Source of the DNA: Candidatus Undinarchaeales archaeon SRR5007147.bin71
GTDB taxonomy: Archaea; Undinarchaeota; Undinarchaeia; Undinarchaeales; Undinarchaeaceae
Assembly: GCA_014189675.1 (NCBI GenBank)
Contig: DVAE01000030.1
Span: 1-40,968 of the forward strand
Direction: 5' to 3'
Length of the DNA: 40,968 bases
The notes beneath the pieces were generated by a model. That model ran no database searches. It was not told the DNA's origin and saw only the letters and a list, made by a program, of their open reading frames with translations. Both the position numbers and the translations under genes were made by a program. Positions within the stretch are counted from its first letter, which is position 1. Each line of letters starts with the position of its first letter. Of the stretch, positions 1 to 8,755 are shown piece by piece.

Positions 1-2
1 AA

Positions 3-1427
3 GCAGGAATACCTGAAGATGATCCAAGAAATCCTGCAGTTATAGCTGACAATGTTGGAGACAATGTTGGAGACTGTGCCGGGATGGGAGCTGACTTGTT
101 CGAGACTTATGTTGTAACAGCAATAAGCGCAATGCTTTTGGGAACCCTTCTCTTTGAAGGTACAAACGCTGTACTCTATCCGCTCGTTCTTGGAGCCGGT
201 GCGATTTTTGCATCAATAGCAGGAACATACTTTGTAAAAACCAGTAGCAAGAAGCACATAATGAAAGCTCTCTATAAAGGAGTCATTGCAACAGGATTAA
301 TTGCAATCATACTTTTCTACGCAATAACGAAGTACATGATGAATGATATCGGACTATTTATTGCCACACTTGTCGGCCTCGGAATCACTTTCGCAATAAT
401 GTTCGTAACAGATTACTACACTTCAGCAAGTTTCAGACCTGTCCAGTCTATAGCAAAGGCATCGCAGACTGGGGCGGCTACTAATCTAATAAGCGGTATG
501 GCAGTAGGTCTTGAAGCAACCCTTATTCCAGTTCTAGTGATATCTGCAGGAATCCTTACTGCTTACTTCGCAGCAGGAATTTACGGAATTGCAATAGCAG
601 CAATGGCTATGCTTTCATTCACAGGAATCGTCGTTGCAATAGATTCATACGGTCCTATAACAGACAATGCAGGAGGAATTGCAGAGATGTCAGGTCTTCC
701 CTCGAGAGTCAGGAGTATAACAGATGCTCTTGATGCAGTAGGAAATACAACAAAGGCTGTAACAAAGGGATATGCAATTGGCTCAGCTGCACTTGCGGCG
801 CTTGTATTATTCGCAGTATATACTGAGGAAATAGCTCTTCACACAGCAACAACTTTTGTGTTCAGCCTGAATGACCCTCTTGTGATTGTAGGATTGTTCA
901 TAGGAGCTGTACTCCCATTCATATTCTCTTCTCTTCTAATGAAGGCAGTAGGAGATGCTGCCTTCGCAATAGTAAATGAAGTTAGAAGGCAGTTCCGAGA
1001 AATAAAAGGTATAATGAAAGGAACTGCAAAGCCAGAATATGGAAAATGTGTTGACATAGTAACGCAGGCAGCCCTGAGAAAAATGGCACTGCCGGCAATT
1101 ATAGCTGTTGGGGCACCAATACTTGTCGGCTTCCTTCTTGGACCTATTACACTAGGGGCAATGCTTGTAGGAGTTATTGTTTCAGGACTTTTGCTGGCTC
1201 TGTTCATGACAAGCTCAGGAGCAGCATGGGACAACGCCAAAAAGTATATAGAGGATGGAAATTACGGAGGAAAAGGATCTGATGCGCATAATGCAGCTGT
1301 TGTAGGAGACACTGTTGGAGACCCAACAAAAGACACAGCAGGACCTGCAATAAACCCACTCATCAAGGTTGTCAATATGGTGGCACTTCTTGAGATTGGG
1401 CTTGTGCTTGCATATTCACTGATATAA
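3..1427 (+). CDS. hppA: Membrane-bound proton-translocating pyrophosphatase, 5' truncated by window edge
   Basis: This enzyme hydrolyses pyrophosphate and pumps protons across the membrane. The reading frame is open from base 3, so the C-terminal 474 residues are present; full-length enzymes have roughly 650-750. The family signature [19 protein letters not shown] lies at the start, just ahead of an internal ATG at 84 that is not the real start. Many hydrophobic helices follow. The conserved C-terminal stretch [18 protein letters not shown] is intact. The motif [10 protein letters not shown] carries Lys where potassium-dependent enzymes have Ala, so by family knowledge this is the potassium-independent, proton-pumping class. 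Its stop codon overlaps the start of rpo7 by one base, suggesting read-through into the following transcription/ribosome operon. Identity is very secure; ion specificity is inferred from motif. Confidence 0.96.
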   Translation, partial: AGIPEDDPRNPAVIADNVGDNVGDCAGMGADLFETYVVTAISAMLLGTLLFEGTNAVLYPLVLGAGAIFASIAGTYFVKTSSKKHIMKALYKGVIATGLIAIILFYAITKYMMNDIGLFIATLVGLGITFAIMFVTDYYTSASFRPVQSIAKASQTGAATNLISGMAVGLEATLIPVLVISAGILTAYFAAGIYGIAIAAMAMLSFTGIVVAIDSYGPITDNAGGIAEMSGLPSRVRSITDALDAVGNTTKAVTKGYAIGSAALAALVLFAVYTEEIALHTATTFVFSLNDPLVIVGLFIGAVLPFIFSSLLMKAVGDAAFAIVNEVRRQFREIKGIMKGTAKPEYGKCVDIVTQAALRKMALPAIIAVGAPILVGFLLGPITLGAMLVGVIVSGLLLALFMTSSGAAWDNAKKYIEDGNYGGKGSDAHNAAVVGDTVGDPTKDTAGPAINPLIKVVNMVALLEIGLVLAYSLI

Positions 1428-2011
1428 TGTACCAAATAGTAAGAATAGAGGACATGGTAAGAGTTCCAGCGGAGCATTTCAACGAGGAGCTCGAAGTGAC
1501 ACTAAAGAACATACTAGCTGAGCAGTATGAAGGAAAGCTTGACAGAGAAATAGGCTCACTCATCTCTGTTCTCGATGTAAAAAGCGACGGAATAGGGCGT
1601 GTTATACCCGGAGACGGTGCAGCATACTACAATGCCAGCTTCAGGGCGCTTGCTTACAAGCCAGAACTCCAGGAGATTATTGAAGGAGATGTAATAGAAA
1701 TAGTTGAATTTGGAGCTTTTGTAAGACTAGGTCCTCTTGACGGGCTGGTTCACGTTTCGCAGATAACTGATGATTACCTAAACTATGACGAGAAAGGGCA
1801 GAGATTTGTTGGTAAGGAATCAAAGAAGACGCTTGCACAGGGAGACAAAGTTCGGGCAAGAATAGTCACTATAAGCCTGAAAAAAGCGAAGGAGAACAAA
1901 ATAGGACTAACAATGAGACAGCCTGGTCTTGGAAAACTGGACTGGATAAACGAAAAGGAAGTAGTACCGACCGAAAAAAAAGCTCTTAAGAAGAAAGAGG
2001 AACGGAAATGA
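1427..2011 (+). CDS. rpoE: DNA-directed RNA polymerase subunit Rpo7 (RpoE')
   Basis: This is the archaeal homologue of eukaryotic Rpb7, part of the stalk of RNA polymerase, where it binds nascent RNA and helps open the promoter. The 194-residue length is usual. The N-terminal RNP-like half begins [18 protein letters not shown]. An S1 domain spans about residues 80-165, with the typical GAFVRLGPLDGLVHVSQI. The last 25 residues are lysine-rich. Its start overlaps the pyrophosphatase stop by one base and its stop overlaps the spt4 start (ATGA), so it is translationally coupled on both sides. The order rpo7-spt4-rps24e-rps27ae is widely conserved in archaea and supports the call. Confidence 0.96.
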   Translation: MYQIVRIEDMVRVPAEHFNEELEVTLKNILAEQYEGKLDREIGSLISVLDVKSDGIGRVIPGDGAAYYNASFRALAYKPELQEIIEGDVIEIVEFGAFVRLGPLDGLVHVSQITDDYLNYDEKGQRFVGKESKKTLAQGDKVRARIVTISLKKAKENKIGLTMRQPGLGKLDWINEKEVVPTEKKALKKKEERK

Positions 2012-2190
2012 GCAAGGCATGTAAAAACTGTAGCAGGCTGAATGAAAGCAATGTTTGTGTTTCCTGCGGAGCAACAGATTTCTCCAGTAGATGGAGCGGA
2101 ATGGTCATAATAATAAACCCAGAGAAATCCATAGTAGCAGAAAAACTCGCGAAAAAGGAAAAGGGAGAGTACGCACTTACTGTACAATGA
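2008..2190 (+). CDS. spt4: Transcription elongation factor Spt4 (RpoE'')
   Basis: Spt4 is the small zinc protein that binds Spt5 and makes RNA polymerase processive. The 60-residue product has two CxxC pairs (CKNC near residue 5 and CVSC near residue 17) forming a zinc ribbon. The family motif follows: RWSGMVIIINPEKS, then the EYALTV C-terminus. The start lies in an ATGA overlap with the rpo7 stop, and the stop overlaps the next start in the same way. Length, motifs and place in the operon all agree. Spt5 is not in this window. Confidence 0.94.
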   Translation: MSKACKNCSRLNESNVCVSCGATDFSSRWSGMVIIINPEKSIVAEKLAKKEKGEYALTVQ

Positions 2191-2585
2191 ATATTAAAAT
2201 TCTTAATGAAAAGGAGAATAAACTGATTGGAAGGAAGGAATACGAGATACTTGTAGAGAACCCAGGACCTACCGTAAGCAAGGAAGATCTTCGTCCTGAG
2301 GTATGCAAGGCTCTGAAATGTGAAGAAGGTCTCATAGTTATACTACAAATAAACCAAGTCTACGGTGCAAAGCACTCAATTGCCCGTGTTGATGTTTATA
2401 ATTCAGAGGATATTTTGAAGCAATATAGGAGAGAGGGGAAAACTGTAGAAGAACGGACAGAATCTGAGGAAGAGGCTCCAAAGGAAACTGAGGGAAAAAC
2501 AGAAGAATCTAAAGAGGACGCTCCAGCTGATGAAAAGCCCGCAGAAGAGGCAAAGGAGACAGGCAATGCCGCAAAAGAGGAATAA
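2187..2585 (+). CDS. rps24e: 30S ribosomal protein S24e with acidic C-terminal tail
   Basis: This is a small-subunit protein of archaea and eukaryotes. The start at 2187 is chosen because the ATG sits in an ATGA overlap with the spt4 stop and gives the expected N-terminus [18 protein letters not shown]; an open frame reaching back to 2091 lies inside spt4 and is not real. The S24e core occupies about residues 1-90, with the typical [15 protein letters not shown] segment. The remaining roughly 40 residues are rich in Glu, Ala, Lys and Pro and are not part of the usual archaeal protein. A similar tail occurs on S27ae next door and on aIF1A. The 3' end overlaps the S27ae start by 20 bases. Confidence 0.94.
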   Translation: MNIKILNEKENKLIGRKEYEILVENPGPTVSKEDLRPEVCKALKCEEGLIVILQINQVYGAKHSIARVDVYNSEDILKQYRREGKTVEERTESEEEAPKETEGKTEESKEDAPADEKPAEEAKETGNAAKEE

Positions 2586-2850
2586 GCACGAACTTTACGA
2601 CACAACAGAGGGAGTTTCCAGGAAGAATAAAATTTGCCCGCGATGCGGACCCGGAATATTTCTGGCTAAGCATGCTGACAGAGAGTCCTGCGGAGCCTGC
2701 GGATATACTGAGTTCCCAAACAAGCCTAAAGAAGATGAAAGTCCTAAAGAGCAAGCACCTGAGGCAATCGAAGGAAGGGAAGAGAAAGCCCCTGATAAGA
2801 AGGAAGAAGGACCTGTAGAAGAAGCTAAAGAAGCACCAAAAGAAGAATAG
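2566..2850 (+). CDS. rps27ae: 30S ribosomal protein S27ae with acidic C-terminal tail
   Basis: This is a small-subunit zinc-binding ribosomal protein. The chosen start, 2566, gives [20 protein letters not shown], matching the family N-terminus; GGAG at 2555-2558 is seven bases upstream. The open frame from 2530 would add residues unlike the family. The zinc ribbon is clear: CPRCGPG at about residues 25-31 and CGACGYTEF at about 45-53. The core ends near residue 55, which is the usual full length. The last roughly 40 residues are a Glu/Lys/Pro/Ala-rich extension with no recognisable fold. The start lies within the end of rps24e, so the two are probably translationally coupled. This is the last gene of the operon; 38 bases separate it from the convergent surface protein gene. 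Confidence 0.93.
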   Translation: MPQKRNKHELYDTTEGVSRKNKICPRCGPGIFLAKHADRESCGACGYTEFPNKPKEDESPKEQAPEAIEGREEKAPDKKEEGPVEEAKEAPKEE

Positions 2851-2888
2851 ACCTGAGTCGTTTCAATAAGATTAATTTTAAGTGCAGA

Positions 2889-5624
2889 TTATTTCTTCTG
2901 TATTTTTCTGTATAGGAATATTGCTGAGACCAAAACTATTCCGAATATCCACAGTAGAGAGGAAGGTACTGACTCTTCTTCTGGCGGACTTGTTACAGGT
3001 TCAGAAGCTGGCTCTTCTGCTGCATCGTCTTCTGGCTCTTCTGCTGGAGCCTCTGCAGGAGCTGCTGGAGCTCTTTCAGTTAGGACCTCGAATTTCAAAT
3101 CAGCTTTTCCAGTTTCACTTATACGTAGGAGAGTAACCCTCAAATCGTTGAGACCATTTCTGTCGACATCAATGTCCTTTGTTGATGCTCCGGCGAGAGC
3201 TGTATCAAGAGTTATTGTTATTGGCTCAGACTCTATTGTGATTGTTGCATGAGTTCCTGAAACAGTATCTACAGTCACTCTGTGGAATTCTCCAAGATGG
3301 CTGAAGCTTGCTGTGCCGGACTCAGACATTGTTATAATATCTGGTGTTCCGAGTGCAAGATCTGAAAGGGATGTGTAGCTTATATCGACAGTAGATGTGA
3401 ATCCGCCGCCTCCGCCTCCGCCACTTGCGGATGTTCCGCCGAGTGATGTTCCTCCAAGGTTAGGAGCGGCACCAGAGAAGTGAGGAAGCCTGAGATGGAT
3501 CTTGTTATTTGTCTTGTCAAGACCGCAGGGCTGAGTAGAAATTATGCTCGTCAAATCATTGTGGCAAGTTGTGTTGTTTGTCAAATAACCCCAGGCAGTT
3601 GCTTCTGCTGCATAGTGCTCAAGGTTTGTGAGCTGGGCAGTCGTATTGTTGTTCACATTCCAGCGTTCAGACCAAGAATCCCCTGATGTTGTATCGTAGA
3701 GCCTGTCTATTCCTATTGTTACAGCTGAATTTTCATCAAGAGTTGCATCGTTGTAAGGAAGTGTTACGAAAACAAATTCGTACATGTCAGGACCGTCCGA
3801 ACCATATTTCCATACCTCACTGAATGTCGAACCAGATGTTGCATCCGTATCTGCAGAGTCCTCAAACATCATAGGAGGAGGACCTGAGTTCATAAGATCG
3901 ACACCAACATAAGTTATAGCGCTGCCAGAGGAAACATCAGTCATTCTGATTGTAGCCTTTCCTAGAAGCATCATCTTCATTGCCTGGTTTCCTGCATTTG
4001 AGCCTGTAAGCCCGGAGAGATTGAAGAGATTGCAGCCTGCGACAGGATCAGCAACACGGCAGGAGGCATTTTGATAGTCAAAGACCTCGACAGTTACTGC
4101 ATTTGAGCCGAAGCCCTGCTCAGTTCCTCCTGAGTCACGCCTGTCAAATCCGCTTCCGCCGGCGAGAGTCAAATTAGTGTAAGGGCTTGTGTTAAGTTTT
4201 GTAGAACTCAATGTTCTTCTTAGAGGTGAGCCGCCGCCTGCGAAGACCTGGGCATTAACGCTGGAACCACTCATAAGAGGAATATCAACAATTGTCTCTC
4301 CAGAACCAGGGAAGAAAGTCCACTTGTAGGACGCACCCCAGTGACCTCCTGTCGAAGAGTTTGGATTACCGGAAGGATATGTAATATTGAACTCGCTGAA
4401 AGGATTCTGGGCAGCGGAGCCATTCTTCGTTATATTGAAGCGTGTAGTGTTAATATAGAAGGTTTTGTTCACACTGTCGTAGCCGGAAATAACGAACTTC
4501 CTGTTAGCTCCATACATAGGGAGAAGAGTCAAGTTAAGGCTGTGTATAGCTGAGGCACCGTAGGAAAGCGTTGTATTATAGAGACCCATATATGACTTGC
4601 TGCTGTTGTTTGCGAATATCATCATGAGCGATGTAAATCCGAGTTCTGTTGCCGGTAAAATCAAAGTGAAGTTTCCTGTATCATTATAGTACCTGTCATT
4701 TCCTCCGCCAACGAATGCACCTATATCAGAGAATGAGCCGCTTCCGTAAACCCTTCCGGACTCAAGCTGATAGTTCAGACCTGTCAGATTTTGAAGGCTA
4801 CCATTCAGACCGTTTATGTTTATCATTCCGGTAATATTGACGCTTTCAACTGTTCCATTGACATGGCAGTGTATGAGATCCCCAGCGCTGTATCGAGTTG
4901 AATTGAGATCACAGCCTGCGACTGATGCGGTGTAGTTCTTGTCAGGACCGTATTTGACATTGAAGGGAGCGCTCTGATTAGGATATACACCAAATATGTA
5001 AGTCTGGTTAAGAGGTATAACTATAATGTCGCTCACATTGTTTCCTGTTGCGCCGAGAGAAGATGCGGATTTGTATACAAGATTACCACCATACTTGCCA
5101 TCTATAATGTCGTAACTTCTTGACATGAGATGTCCTGGATTAGATCCAAGTGAAACATTGGTACCATTGTGAACGGTTATATTGAGCATAACTGCCGGCT
5201 CAACAAACATAGTCGAACCTGTTATCCCATATCTGTACATCTGCCATGGCCACATTCTGAGAACAGGACTTGTGTGAGTCACATAGTTTCTTGTCGGAGA
5301 TGCGCCGGCAACCGCAGTTGAGTTGTTTACATGAATAACGAGATTATAGAATTCATTTGAGCTGTTTGAAAGAACATTTGTTCCGCTGAAATTGGCAAAT
5401 CCTGTACTGCTTGTCAGGACGCTGATAACATTGTTAAGTGAAGGTCCCGTTCCAGACATACTGTAGTTCTCGACAGAAACATTTGCGTTCGGAACAACAG
5501 TGCCGTTCTGATATTTTACAGTAACGTTAAAATCGAAGGTTGTAGCGTGGACTGCTCCGGCGAAGAGAAAGAAAGATATGAAAAACGCAAACAGAACTGT
5601 CTTAAGTGAAAACTCTTCTCCCAT
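2889..5624 (-). CDS. Large secreted, membrane-anchored surface protein rich in N-glycosylation sequons
   Basis: No named family is recognised. The chosen start (5624) gives MGEEFSLK followed by a hydrophobic segment and VHAT, a good signal peptide; the frame extends to 5708 but that part would precede the signal. The 911-residue product is Ser/Thr/Asn-rich with, by eye, about forty Asn-X-Ser/Thr sequons. The first 90 residues look like an immunoglobulin-type beta sandwich. Near residue 750 there is a run of seven glycines, then a small beta domain ending in ITITLDTALAG and DVDRNGLNDLRVTLL. The C-terminus is an acidic Pro/Ala/Glu stalk, one hydrophobic helix and a basic end (YRKIQKK), which fits a stalked, membrane-anchored exterior protein. 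A TATA-like box at 5646-5653 lies about 26 bases before the start. S-layer, adhesin or envelope roles are possible; none is proved. Confidence 0.85.
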   Translation of the reverse strand: MGEEFSLKTVLFAFFISFFLFAGAVHATTFDFNVTVKYQNGTVVPNANVSVENYSMSGTGPSLNNVISVLTSSTGFANFSGTNVLSNSSNEFYNLVIHVNNSTAVAGASPTRNYVTHTSPVLRMWPWQMYRYGITGSTMFVEPAVMLNITVHNGTNVSLGSNPGHLMSRSYDIIDGKYGGNLVYKSASSLGATGNNVSDIIVIPLNQTYIFGVYPNQSAPFNVKYGPDKNYTASVAGCDLNSTRYSAGDLIHCHVNGTVESVNITGMININGLNGSLQNLTGLNYQLESGRVYGSGSFSDIGAFVGGGNDRYYNDTGNFTLILPATELGFTSLMMIFANNSSKSYMGLYNTTLSYGASAIHSLNLTLLPMYGANRKFVISGYDSVNKTFYINTTRFNITKNGSAAQNPFSEFNITYPSGNPNSSTGGHWGASYKWTFFPGSGETIVDIPLMSGSSVNAQVFAGGGSPLRRTLSSTKLNTSPYTNLTLAGGSGFDRRDSGGTEQGFGSNAVTVEVFDYQNASCRVADPVAGCNLFNLSGLTGSNAGNQAMKMMLLGKATIRMTDVSSGSAITYVGVDLMNSGPPPMMFEDSADTDATSGSTFSEVWKYGSDGPDMYEFVFVTLPYNDATLDENSAVTIGIDRLYDTTSGDSWSERWNVNNNTTAQLTNLEHYAAEATAWGYLTNNTTCHNDLTSIISTQPCGLDKTNNKIHLRLPHFSGAAPNLGGTSLGGTSASGGGGGGGFTSTVDISYTSLSDLALGTPDIITMSESGTASFSHLGEFHRVTVDTVSGTHATITIESEPITITLDTALAGASTKDIDVDRNGLNDLRVTLLRISETGKADLKFEVLTERAPAAPAEAPAEEPEDDAAEEPASEPVTSPPEEESVPSSLLWIFGIVLVSAIFLYRKIQKK

Positions 5625-5645
5625 ATACCGCGATAATTCTTTACA

Positions 5646-5653
5646 GTATATAA
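5646..5653 (-). promoter_or_regulatory. TATA-like box of the surface protein gene
   Basis: On the minus strand this reads TTATATAC, centred about 26 bases before the ATG at 5624. That spacing places the transcription start at or next to the start codon. The assignment rests on position and base composition only. Confidence 0.6.
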
Positions 5654-5678
5654 GCTTTTTTAGAAATTCCAAGAGTAA

Positions 5679-5687
5679 TAATATATA
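5679..5687 (+). promoter_or_regulatory. TATA-like box of the pentose phosphate operon
   Basis: TAATATATA is centred about 30 bases before the rpe start at 5714, so the predicted mRNA has almost no leader. It lies in the 89-base divergent spacer together with the surface protein promoter. Confidence 0.6.
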
Positions 5688-5713
5688 GGAGCTTCCCCCA
5701 ACAATCACGGGAA

Positions 5714-6373
5714 ATGGCAGAGATTAAAATAGCTCCTTCCATACTTTCGGCTGATTTTGCCAATTTAGGGAAGGACATAGGTATGGTGGAACAGCACACG
5801 GACTTGCTTCATATAGATGTTATGGACGGCCACTTTGTGCCGAACATATCAATAGGAATTCCCGTTGTAGAGTCAATAAGAAAGTTTACAGAGATGCGCC
5901 TTGATGCGCACTTGATGATAGAGAATCCTGAAAAATATATTGAAGCCTTCTCTCTGGCAGGAGCTGACACAATAATAGTACACGCTGAAACGATAAAGGA
6001 CGGAAAGCCTCTTCAGGATATAAAAGATCATAATAAAAGAACAGGAGTTTCCATAAATCCGGAAACTCCAGTTTCAGAAATAGAGAGCTATCTCGGAGGA
6101 CTTGGTCAGGTTCTTGTTATGTCAGTAAATCCCGGATTCGGAGGACAGTCCTTTATGCCGGAAGCGCTTCCGAAGATTGAAGAGCTGAAAAAGTTAAGAA
6201 AGGAAAATGACTTTCAATTTGAGATAGCTGTCGACGGAGGAGTAAATATAGAGACCTCTCCGAAAATTGTAGAAGCTGGAGCGGACATACTAATTGCGGG
6301 CTCGGCGATATTCGGCTCCGACGACCCACTTGGAGCGATAATTAAAATGAAAGGAGATGGCGATGGAAATTGA
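5714..6373 (+). CDS. rpe: Ribulose-phosphate 3-epimerase
   Basis: This enzyme interconverts ribulose 5-phosphate and xylulose 5-phosphate in the non-oxidative pentose phosphate pathway. The 219-residue TIM barrel has the family markers APSILSADFANLG at the start, LLHIDVMDGHFVPNISIG, the metal-binding His in DAHLMIENPEKYI, the flexible loop VNPGFGGQSFMP, and the phosphate-binding end AVDGGVN and AGSAIFG. The length is usual. It is first in a run with split transketolase and transaldolase, preceded by its own TATA-like box. Its 3' end overlaps the transketolase N-terminal gene. The enzyme assignment is secure. Confidence 0.96.
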   Translation: MAEIKIAPSILSADFANLGKDIGMVEQHTDLLHIDVMDGHFVPNISIGIPVVESIRKFTEMRLDAHLMIENPEKYIEAFSLAGADTIIVHAETIKDGKPLQDIKDHNKRTGVSINPETPVSEIESYLGGLGQVLVMSVNPGFGGQSFMPEALPKIEELKKLRKENDFQFEIAVDGGVNIETSPKIVEAGADILIAGSAIFGSDDPLGAIIKMKGDGDGN

Positions 6374-7169
6374 TGCTTTGAACGAGAAGGCGAAACAGGT
6401 TCGCAGAGACATTGTCCAGATGGTCTACGATGCAAAGTGCGGCCACCCAGGAGGTTCTCTTTCGGCAGTAGAACTTCTTTGCTCGCTATATTATAATGCG
6501 GCAAAGGTAAATCCGAAGAATCCAAAGGATGAAAGTCGAGACAGGATAATATATAGTAAGGGTCACGCCTGTCCGGCTTTGTACGCTATTCTAGGAGACC
6601 TAGGCTTCTTTCCGAAAAGTGAATTTAAGAAGTTTAGAAAGCTTGGCGGACTTTTACAGGGACATTCTGACATAGCAGTTCCAGGAGTTGAAATGTCCGC
6701 CGGCTCTCTCGGCATGGGACTGTCCTTTGCTCATGGTATGGCGCTTGCAAGAGACATAGACCGGAAAAATCACTATGTTTACGCCTTCCTTGGAGATGGA
6801 GAATGTCAGGAAGGGCAGATTTGGGAAGCTGCAATGACTGCAGGATATATGAAAACACAGAATCTCATAGCAATTATTGACAGAAATCAGATTCAGAATG
6901 ATGACTTTGTGAAAAAAACAAAGAGACTTTGCCCATTCACAGAAAAATGGAAGTCCTTCAATTGGCATACAATAAAAATAAAAGACGGACACGATTTTGA
7001 AGAGATACTTTCAGCAGTGGAAGAAGCAAAAAAGCTTGACGGACCTGTAGCAATTATAGCGAACACGAAGAAAGGATATGGAGTCTCATTTATGGAACTG
7101 AATACGAAATTCCACGGAATGGCTCCGAGTGACGAAGAATTTAAAACGGCAATGGAGGAACTAAAATGA
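6363..7169 (+). CDS. tktA: Transketolase, N-terminal (thiamine pyrophosphate-binding) subunit
   Basis: Archaea commonly split transketolase in two; this half binds the diphosphate and metal. The thiamine motif runs GDGECQEGQIWEAAMTAG to IIDRNQIQ at about residues 144-180. The substrate-binding KCGHPGGSLSAVELL lies near residue 25 and SKGHACPALYA near 65. The start at 6363 is preferred because GGAG at 6353-6356 is six bases upstream; ATG 6357 is in frame but has no room for that site. The gene overlaps the rpe end, and its stop overlaps the next start (ATGA). It transfers two-carbon units between sugar phosphates together with the product of the next gene. Confidence 0.95.
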   Translation: MEIDALNEKAKQVRRDIVQMVYDAKCGHPGGSLSAVELLCSLYYNAAKVNPKNPKDESRDRIIYSKGHACPALYAILGDLGFFPKSEFKKFRKLGGLLQGHSDIAVPGVEMSAGSLGMGLSFAHGMALARDIDRKNHYVYAFLGDGECQEGQIWEAAMTAGYMKTQNLIAIIDRNQIQNDDFVKKTKRLCPFTEKWKSFNWHTIKIKDGHDFEEILSAVEEAKKLDGPVAIIANTKKGYGVSFMELNTKFHGMAPSDEEFKTAMEELK

Positions 7170-8101
7170 TCTCTGAGGCATTTGAAGCAACTAGGACAGG
7201 GTATGGGAGAGGCCTCCTAGCAGCAGGAAAGAAGAACGACAATGTTGTTTCTCTGGAAGCCGACCTTGGAGCTTCCTGCAAAACCGCTGAATTTAAAACA
7301 GAGTTTCCTGAGCGCTCTTTCAATCTTGGAATTTCAGAGCAGGACATGATATGCACTGCCGCAGGGATGGCAGCTGAGAGAAAGATTGCTTTCGCTGCAA
7401 CATTTTCTATATTTACAGAGAGGGCATTTGAACAGATAAGAAACTCAGTAGCGAGACAGAACCTTGATGTAAAAATAATGGGAAGCCACTCAGGGCTTCA
7501 CACAGGAGAAGACGGTTCCAGTGCACAGACAGTTGAAGATATAGCAATATATAGGACTCTTCCGAATATGCACGTCATTGTACCAGCAGATTCTGTTGAA
7601 GGAGAAGCAGTAACACTTGCCGCGGCTGAGACAGAAGGACCATTTTATCTTAGATTTGGAAGAAACAAGACTCCGGTAATTTATGATGAGAACTATAAAT
7701 TCGAAATTGGAACGGGAAGTATTTTGAAAGAAGGAAGTGATATCACAATAATTGCCTGCGGAGTCCTGGTTTCTGAGTCCCTGAAAGCCGCTGAAATTCT
7801 TGAGAAAGATGGAATATCTGCAAGAGTTGTAAATATGTCATCGATAAAACCTATAGACTCCGAGCTTATAGAAAAGTGCGCAAGTGAAACAGGACTCATA
7901 GTAACGGCCGAAGACCACAGTATAATTGGAGGTTTGGGAAGCGCCGTTGCTGAGGTTCTTTCTGAGAGACGTCCAACAAGACTTGTAAGAATAGGAGTAC
8001 AGGATGTTTTTGGAGAATCCGGAAGCCCTGAAGAGCTATATAAAAAATACGGACTCGACGCAGAGAGTATTGCCGAAAAACTTAAAGGGGAAGTAAAATA
8101 G
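7166..8101 (+). CDS. tktB: Transketolase, C-terminal (pyrimidine-binding and C-terminal domains) subunit
   Basis: This is the second half of the split transketolase. The 311 residues cover the pyrimidine-binding domain, with FNLGISEQDMICTAAGMAAE carrying the conserved Glu that activates thiamine. A C-terminal transketolase domain follows (about 190-305), with VVNMSSIKPID and TAEDHSIIGGLGSAVAE. The length matches split archaeal enzymes. The start codon is inside the ATGA junction with the N-terminal gene, which would balance production of the two subunits. The C-terminal domain resembles that of 1-deoxyxylulose-5-phosphate synthase, but the split architecture and the neighbours favour transketolase. 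Confidence 0.94.
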   Translation: MISEAFEATRTGYGRGLLAAGKKNDNVVSLEADLGASCKTAEFKTEFPERSFNLGISEQDMICTAAGMAAERKIAFAATFSIFTERAFEQIRNSVARQNLDVKIMGSHSGLHTGEDGSSAQTVEDIAIYRTLPNMHVIVPADSVEGEAVTLAAAETEGPFYLRFGRNKTPVIYDENYKFEIGTGSILKEGSDITIIACGVLVSESLKAAEILEKDGISARVVNMSSIKPIDSELIEKCASETGLIVTAEDHSIIGGLGSAVAEVLSERRPTRLVRIGVQDVFGESGSPEELYKKYGLDAESIAEKLKGEVK

Positions 8102-8110
8102 TTTATTATT

Positions 8111-8755
8111 ATGAAATTCTTCATAGACAGCGCAGATATTGAGGAAATAAGGAAGGCAAAATCCTACGGAATAGTTGACGGAGTAACCACAAATCCTTCT
8201 CTGATTGCAAAAATGGGGAAGGAGCGAGATGAAACTGTCAAAGATATACTTTCTGAGTCAGACTGGCCAGTCAGTATTGAGGTAATTAGTACTGACACTG
8301 AAGGAATGCTGAAAGAAGCCTACGAAATAGCCAAGCTCGGAAAGAACGCCGTTGTAAAAATACCAATGACTCTTGAAGGCCTAGCTGCCGTGAAGGACTT
8401 AAGTGCAAAGGGAGTGAAGACTAATGTAACTCTTATTTTCTCGGCAAATCAGGCACTTCTTGCTGCAAAAGTAGGAGCAAATTACGTAAGCCCTTTTATT
8501 GGAAGACTGGATGACAAGGGAGAAGATGGAATGCAGCTTGTCAGGGATATTGTACAGATATATAGGAATTACGGATTTGAAACAGAAGTTCTTGTAGCAA
8601 GCATTAGGAGTGAAGAGCATGTACTGCAGGCTGCTCTGACAGGAGCTCACGTTTCAACCGTTCCGATTAAGGTTCTTGAAGAACTTGCAAAGCACGAGCT
8701 GACAGATGCTGGGCTTGAGAAGTTCCTAGAGGACTGGAAAAATCGGAAAAAATGA
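8111..8755 (+). CDS. tal: Transaldolase (small, fructose-6-phosphate aldolase-like type)
   Basis: This enzyme moves a dihydroxyacetone unit between sugar phosphates, closing the non-oxidative pentose phosphate route. The 214-residue length is that of the short TalC/MipB-like subfamily. The family start [13 protein letters not shown] and [13 protein letters not shown] are present. The Schiff-base lysine is Lys83 in [29 protein letters not shown] and SPFIGRLDD follow. It begins nine bases after the transketolase stop and its own stop overlaps the next gene (ATGA). Whether it prefers transaldolase or fructose-6-phosphate aldolase chemistry cannot be told; the neighbours favour transaldolase. Confidence 0.93.
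   Translation: MKFFIDSADIEEIRKAKSYGIVDGVTTNPSLIAKMGKERDETVKDILSESDWPVSIEVISTDTEGMLKEAYEIAKLGKNAVVKIPMTLEGLAAVKDLSAKGVKTNVTLIFSANQALLAAKVGANYVSPFIGRLDDKGEDGMQLVRDIVQIYRNYGFETEVLVASIRSEEHVLQAALTGAHVSTVPIKVLEELAKHELTDAGLEKFLEDWKNRKK

Noticed and set aside
49-73. Direct repeat of the GACAATGTTGGA unit
   Set aside because: It encodes the conserved DNVGDNVGD motif of pyrophosphatases, so it is protein constraint, not a DNA element.
839-1240. 133-codon open frame on the minus strand inside the pyrophosphatase gene
   Set aside because: It is antisense to a strongly conserved membrane enzyme, has no promoter or ribosome site, and its translation looks like the complement of a hydrophobic protein.
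2091-2186. Upstream extension of rps24e
   Set aside because: The extra 32 codons lie within spt4 and do not resemble S24e; the ATGA junction at 2187 gives the family N-terminus.
3408-3428. C/G-rich simple repeat within the surface protein gene
   Set aside because: It is the coding sequence for the polyglycine hinge; no sign of a separate repeat element.
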